From NCBI GenBank assembly GCA_002432095.1, contig DJFQ01000138.1:3313-13175 (forward strand): a stretch of DNA of 9,863 bases. The letters are read 5' to 3'. The notes under the pieces were generated by a model. That model was not told where the DNA came from. It did not search any database and saw only the letters and a program-made list of their open reading frames with translations. Shown here in pieces: positions 6,452 to 9,863 of this stretch (position 1 is its first letter; each line of letters opens with the position of its first letter). The DNA comes from Marinagarivorans sp. UBA5868 (lineage in GTDB: Bacteria; Pseudomonadota; Gammaproteobacteria; Pseudomonadales; Cellvibrionaceae). A program made the position numbers and the translations under genes.

Positions 6452-8761
6452 TCAAAGCGATTCGAAATCGCCATTTATATATTGAATCTTCACCCATTGG
6501 CCCATGTCGATGACATCGGCAATCTTATCTCCGGTGGCGCCCTGAACCTCCCCACGACGCTTACCGGAAACCGTATTGAAAAACAACTTAACGCCATCGA
6601 TATTCGTGGCATTTAATGCTGACATTCCACCACTGCTATTAAAGCTACCAGTCAAAATCGCTCCGTGGCCAGGATAACTGACTTGAATATTTTCAATTGC
6701 AGTAACTGTCGGAGAGTTCCTACTAAAAGAAAGTTGTGCAAAGGCAGTATCCGCGCCACCTTTAAGTTTTGTTTTATAAGCTGCTGAAGCATTGATCGAA
6801 AGAAATTGATCGTCGCTTTCTCCCTCAATAAAGAGATCTGATTTTTCTTTGCAATCCACCGCTTCAGGTTCGCAATGTATTACGCTCGTTTTGAGTATCA
6901 ACGTCTCAGAAGCCAACGCTTCGGCCTGGTTAAGATAAATGGCTGACACCAACTTTTCCTCTGGCTGCTCAACGAAACCAAATTTGAGATTCTCCAGAGC
7001 CTTTATGCGCCAGAGTCCTTCACTCACAACCTTAGAGCGATCTCCTGAATCTCCATCAGAAACACTTCTATCCGTGTAGTGCAGGCGGAACTTTCCAACA
7101 TCCATAGAAAAAGATGCTGTATAGCGACCGCTCTCTCCGGTCATTGAAGTTTTTGTAACCTCAAAAGGAAGCCTGACTCTCATCGCATCTGCGGAAACGA
7201 GGTAGTCATCACCAACCCAAACATCCTCAATATAATCAGATATGGAAATTGAAGGTTTTATACTTCGGAATTGGAAGTCATTCTGAGATATAGCCACCCG
7301 GATATCACCGACTTCCGCCGAGCCTGCAACACTGATATCCAAAGCATCAGGTGCAAATGTTTTCGTACCCGCATTTCCAGTAAATCTCGTAACCCGGATT
7401 ATCAAATTGAGATTCAATTTAGTCGGACAGGATTCATCTAAATCTTCGCATGGGTCATAGTCGGTTTGAAAACCAAAAACATGACTATTGTGAGCAACAT
7501 AATGCTGAAACTCGGTCCCTTCATATGACGTCCGCACTACGGAATCTGCGTAATAATCTATCAGAGACGTAAACGCCGCCTCGGCCACAAAACCCAATGC
7601 AGACATTGCATGGTCGACATCTTCATCGTCCAAAACATCAGCAGAGGTAGGTTTAGCGTTGAAGAGATCCAATATACTCAATGGCCCATCATTCAAAAGC
7701 TGGGATAGACTCGTAAGTCCTGCAAGCTTTTTCAAGTCAACCGAAGACGCAAATCGGCGTACGTTATCTGCCAATGTTTTACCTTTCTCGATACTCGTCA
7801 ATCCAGATGTATAGCTCGAAGCTCCCAGCGAGGGTGTAGAGTCGCCTACGTAGGCCAACAATAAGTGCTGAGCATCAAGCTGAGTAAGCACGCTGTTCAG
7901 GTTTATTCCGTACACCCGCTGCAGAGAAGAAACCAAATGTGCAGCTTCGCGGAGAACATCCGTAAACGCGATCAGCTCTTCGGTCTGGTCTACATCCGGC
8001 AGTCCTACAACAGCATATTGGTTCGCAACGGCGGACAGAATATCTGCGATCTCGGTATCGCCAATCCACTTTTGCGTAGCCTGAAGCACTCCCATATTAA
8101 TGGCCATAGCTCGGACATCTTCGAAATCTACACTCTCGTTCAGCGAAGTGAGATCTGGTGAAGGTATAGAAGGAAGATCCCTTAAAACACCGAACCGACT
8201 TGCCACGCTACTGTTCGACCGTTCGATCTCATAGGAGATGAGCTCGGCACTAAGCCCTGAGACAGGTGATTTTTCAAACGCCTTGAACGCTAAATGAGAC
8301 AGGACTGAAGGATTTGAATATGTCAGTCGCTGGATACTGGGAATCATCAAGAAAAGTTCTAGTGGTTCGTTAAGCTGGTAAACATCCCCAAGAGAGGATC
8401 CCTGTCCGCATCCTGCACTCAGTGTGCAACGGAGTCTAGAAATGTTAGGTAAGCCTACAGCTTTCACGATCGCGGGAGACCCGAGATATTCGTCTTCCAA
8501 TTCAATTATGAATCGGCCTGAATCATCCGTCTTACCGCTCCCAATGCTGCTTTGCCATTCCACCTCACCGCCGACGAAGCGATGCACGGAGATCTCTGCG
8601 CCGGATATCGAACCCAAACCCACGGTTCCCTCTAGAACAACACCATCTGGGTACGGCTTTTGAGGGTTTGACGCGCCAGCATCCGGGGTTTTCAGTTTCT
8701 CGGTTTTACAACCCAGGATCGACAAAGTCAGGACCAGCAGGAGCACTGGAAAACAACGCAT
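6452..8761 (-). CDS. Large predicted outer-membrane lipoprotein, tandem paralogue of the next upstream gene
   Basis: The protein has 769 residues from ATG 8761. It begins MRCFPVLLLVLTLSILGC, a lipoprotein signal with lipobox ILGC; C18 would be acylated, and K19 (not Asp) favours the outer membrane. Residues about 41-103 look like a small transthyretin/carboxypeptidase-regulatory-type beta domain (VLEGTVGLGSISGAEISVHRF, then KTDDSGRFIIEL). A helical middle (about 130-410) and a beta-rich C-terminal half follow. The last 90 or so residues match those of the protein at 8967-9863, including ADV[IV]D and the ending E-[ST]-L. Three close Cys pairs (C112/C118, C438/C445, C630/C637) suggest disulfide loops. 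An alternative ATG at 8788 adds nine residues with two Glu in front of the signal and has no ribosome binding site; ATG 8761 has AAAGG about 9 bases upstream. The gene is AT-richer than its neighbours: 7201-7260 has 21 G/C of 60, while 2761-2820 (phoR) has 32. Function is unknown. No convincing promoter was found in 8762-8926. Confidence 0.8.
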   Translation of the reverse strand: MRCFPVLLLVLTLSILGCKTEKLKTPDAGASNPQKPYPDGVVLEGTVGLGSISGAEISVHRFVGGEVEWQSSIGSGKTDDSGRFIIELEDEYLGSPAIVKAVGLPNISRLRCTLSAGCGQGSSLGDVYQLNEPLELFLMIPSIQRLTYSNPSVLSHLAFKAFEKSPVSGLSAELISYEIERSNSSVASRFGVLRDLPSIPSPDLTSLNESVDFEDVRAMAINMGVLQATQKWIGDTEIADILSAVANQYAVVGLPDVDQTEELIAFTDVLREAAHLVSSLQRVYGINLNSVLTQLDAQHLLLAYVGDSTPSLGASSYTSGLTSIEKGKTLADNVRRFASSVDLKKLAGLTSLSQLLNDGPLSILDLFNAKPTSADVLDDEDVDHAMSALGFVAEAAFTSLIDYYADSVVRTSYEGTEFQHYVAHNSHVFGFQTDYDPCEDLDESCPTKLNLNLIIRVTRFTGNAGTKTFAPDALDISVAGSAEVGDIRVAISQNDFQFRSIKPSISISDYIEDVWVGDDYLVSADAMRVRLPFEVTKTSMTGESGRYTASFSMDVGKFRLHYTDRSVSDGDSGDRSKVVSEGLWRIKALENLKFGFVEQPEEKLVSAIYLNQAEALASETLILKTSVIHCEPEAVDCKEKSDLFIEGESDDQFLSINASAAYKTKLKGGADTAFAQLSFSRNSPTVTAIENIQVSYPGHGAILTGSFNSSGGMSALNATNIDGVKLFFNTVSGKRRGEVQGATGDKIADVIDMGQWVKIQYINGDFESL

Positions 8762-8926
8762 GAGCGCCAACCTTTGTTCTTCAGACATTTAAAACGGGGG
8801 ATGAAACGCCACAGTACATCTTCTCGCCCGTCGTTGATTATTATTTGATCGACCAACAATAACCTAAACTGGTCTTCTGGTATGTAAACTTCTTCGCAAA
8901 AGTAAAATTCAGCTCTTATAACGCAA

Positions 8927-8947
8927 AAGGGCCCCGATGGGGCCCTT
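8927..8947 (-). terminator. Rho-independent terminator of the rightmost gene
   Basis: AAGGGCCCC and GGGGCCCTT form a perfect 9-bp stem with a 3-base loop. On the minus strand it is followed by TTGCGTT, which continues the terminal TT of the stem into a short T-tract. It begins 19 bases after the stop at 8967, almost the same geometry as the terminator at 6403-6430. Confidence 0.85.
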
Positions 8948-8966
8948 AGGTACATCAGAACTCGTG

Positions 8967-9863
8967 TTACAAGGTTTCGCTGGTAGAGTCAACGTAGTTG
9001 AGCGTGAGCTTGCCGTCATTATCGACAACGTCAGCAACTTTGCGTCCACTAGCATCTACCAAGGTGCCGCTCCGAGTACCGTTGGAACCAGCAGTCACAA
9101 CCAGCTTGAGGCCAGCTTGGTTCAATGCCTCCATATTGACAATCTCGCCCTCGAGGTTGATGTCTCCGGAAAGATCCAGGCTAGAGTTACCTGCAGTCAG
9201 ACTCATAGATTCCAGCCCCAAAAGCTCGTCCGAAGCTCTTTGCGCTGCTGCAGTAATGTTGACTGGCTGCACTCCGCTCAAATTCGCGGAGAAATCCATC
9301 TGCAGTGAGCCATTCAAGAACTCAGTAGCCGTTTCGCCTTCCGTGGTGATGGTAGTCTTCTTGTCCACGGTGTCCACCAAGAACACATAAGCAGGTGGAG
9401 CCGGCTCATCATCAAACGGATCCGGATCAACCGCAACTTTAGCGCCATTCGCTGTGATGGCGACATCGCTCATATTAAAGCTCTGCGTTGCATCGCTAAT
9501 TTCAGCGTTTGCGTTGATATCCAAGCCTTGCAGTGCATACACATTCACACCAGTGCTGCTGGCACCCTCTCGGCTCAACATAGAAACGTCTACGTTAATC
9601 GCCGCCGCGGTACCTACAACATTCAATGTCGCGGAAACTGCATCACTCGCTCCCAACTGCTGCAAGGTCACCGGAATATTCAGAGACATATTACTGAAGT
9701 TCAAAGCAAGCGCCGTTGAAGAAGTCCATTCCACTACTTTAGATGTATCGGAGGTAAATGCCAGACCACTGAACTGCACATGACCACCCGTAGCCAGCGG
9801 TTGGAAAGTCGCCGACATATAGGCGTTTTTCAGCACGCCCGTGGTGATATTGACGCGCAAACC
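8967..9863 (-). CDS. Beta-rich envelope protein, C-terminal 298 residues (partial)
   Basis: The frame is open to the right edge, so the start is outside the window; the TTG at 9860 is not taken as a start. The visible 298 residues have no cysteine. They are rich in Ser, Thr, Asn and Ala and made of alternating strands such as LNIPVTLQQLG and SLDLSGDINLEGEI, with an acidic, Pro-rich insert (DPDPFDDEPAPP) near the middle. The last 90 or so residues align with the C-terminus of the lipoprotein at 6452-8761. The shared features are an LES/IEN strand, N-x-x-G-[LV]-K-L, a GxxxxAxGxKxADVxD core, and the final E-[ST]-L. I infer that it is a secreted or outer-membrane paralogue, perhaps also a lipoprotein, but its N-terminus is not visible. 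Function is unknown. It has its own terminator. Confidence 0.75.
   Translation of the reverse strand, partial: GLRVNITTGVLKNAYMSATFQPLATGGHVQFSGLAFTSDTSKVVEWTSSTALALNFSNMSLNIPVTLQQLGASDAVSATLNVVGTAAAINVDVSMLSREGASSTGVNVYALQGLDINANAEISDATQSFNMSDVAITANGAKVAVDPDPFDDEPAPPAYVFLVDTVDKKTTITTEGETATEFLNGSLQMDFSANLSGVQPVNITAAAQRASDELLGLESMSLTAGNSSLDLSGDINLEGEIVNMEALNQAGLKLVVTAGSNGTRSGTLVDASGRKVADVVDNDGKLTLNYVDSTSETL

Noticed and set aside
6334..6474. N-terminal extension of the beta-barrel frame up to 6474
   Set aside because: It would place 47 residues before a clear signal peptide and would be translated across the terminator and the promoter.
8728..8955. Minus-strand open frame of 75 codons between the two paralogues
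   Set aside because: It spans the terminator stem at 8927-8947 and the start of the lipoprotein gene in another frame, and has no ribosome binding site or family likeness.

Overview
The window looks like chromosomal DNA from a gammaproteobacterium. The order ubiA-phoB-phoR with a divergent rhlE-type helicase gene, the moderate base composition and the envelope genes suit a marine or soil relative of Pseudomonas/Cellvibrio. That placement is inference, since no rRNA or other marker gene is present.

Left half (1-5282), plus strand apart from the edge. Positions 1-131 hold the N-terminal 43 codons of a DEAD-box RNA helicase (RhlE type) on the minus strand, cut by the window edge. After a leader of about 320 bases with alternative hairpins come ubiA (4-hydroxybenzoate polyprenyltransferase), phoB and phoR (phosphate-starvation two-component system), a FemAB-like acyltransferase of the PF04339 type, and a small PAP2-like membrane protein whose start lies 5 bases after the previous stop. 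A Pho-box-like element covers the ubiA stop codon and has a plausible -10 about 10 bases downstream, so phoB probably autoregulates from inside the end of ubiA. An 8-bp inverted repeat lies in the predicted phoB leader.

Right half (5212-9863), minus strand. Three envelope genes follow one another in the direction of transcription: a large beta-rich protein cut by the right edge, a 769-residue lipoprotein, and a 373-residue outer-membrane beta-barrel. The first two share a C-terminal domain of about 90 residues and are tandem paralogues. Each is followed, about 20 bases after its stop, by a strong GC-rich rho-independent terminator. The barrel gene has its own good sigma70-type promoter, whose -35 overlaps the T-tract of the preceding terminator. 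The barrel gene converges on the PAP2-like gene with a 71-base overlap of coding ends.

The left half is housekeeping and phosphate control plus two small accessory genes. The right half is a surface-protein cluster that I cannot assign to a named system. It is the least explained part of the window. No tRNA, rRNA, CRISPR array, insertion sequence or phage gene was seen.
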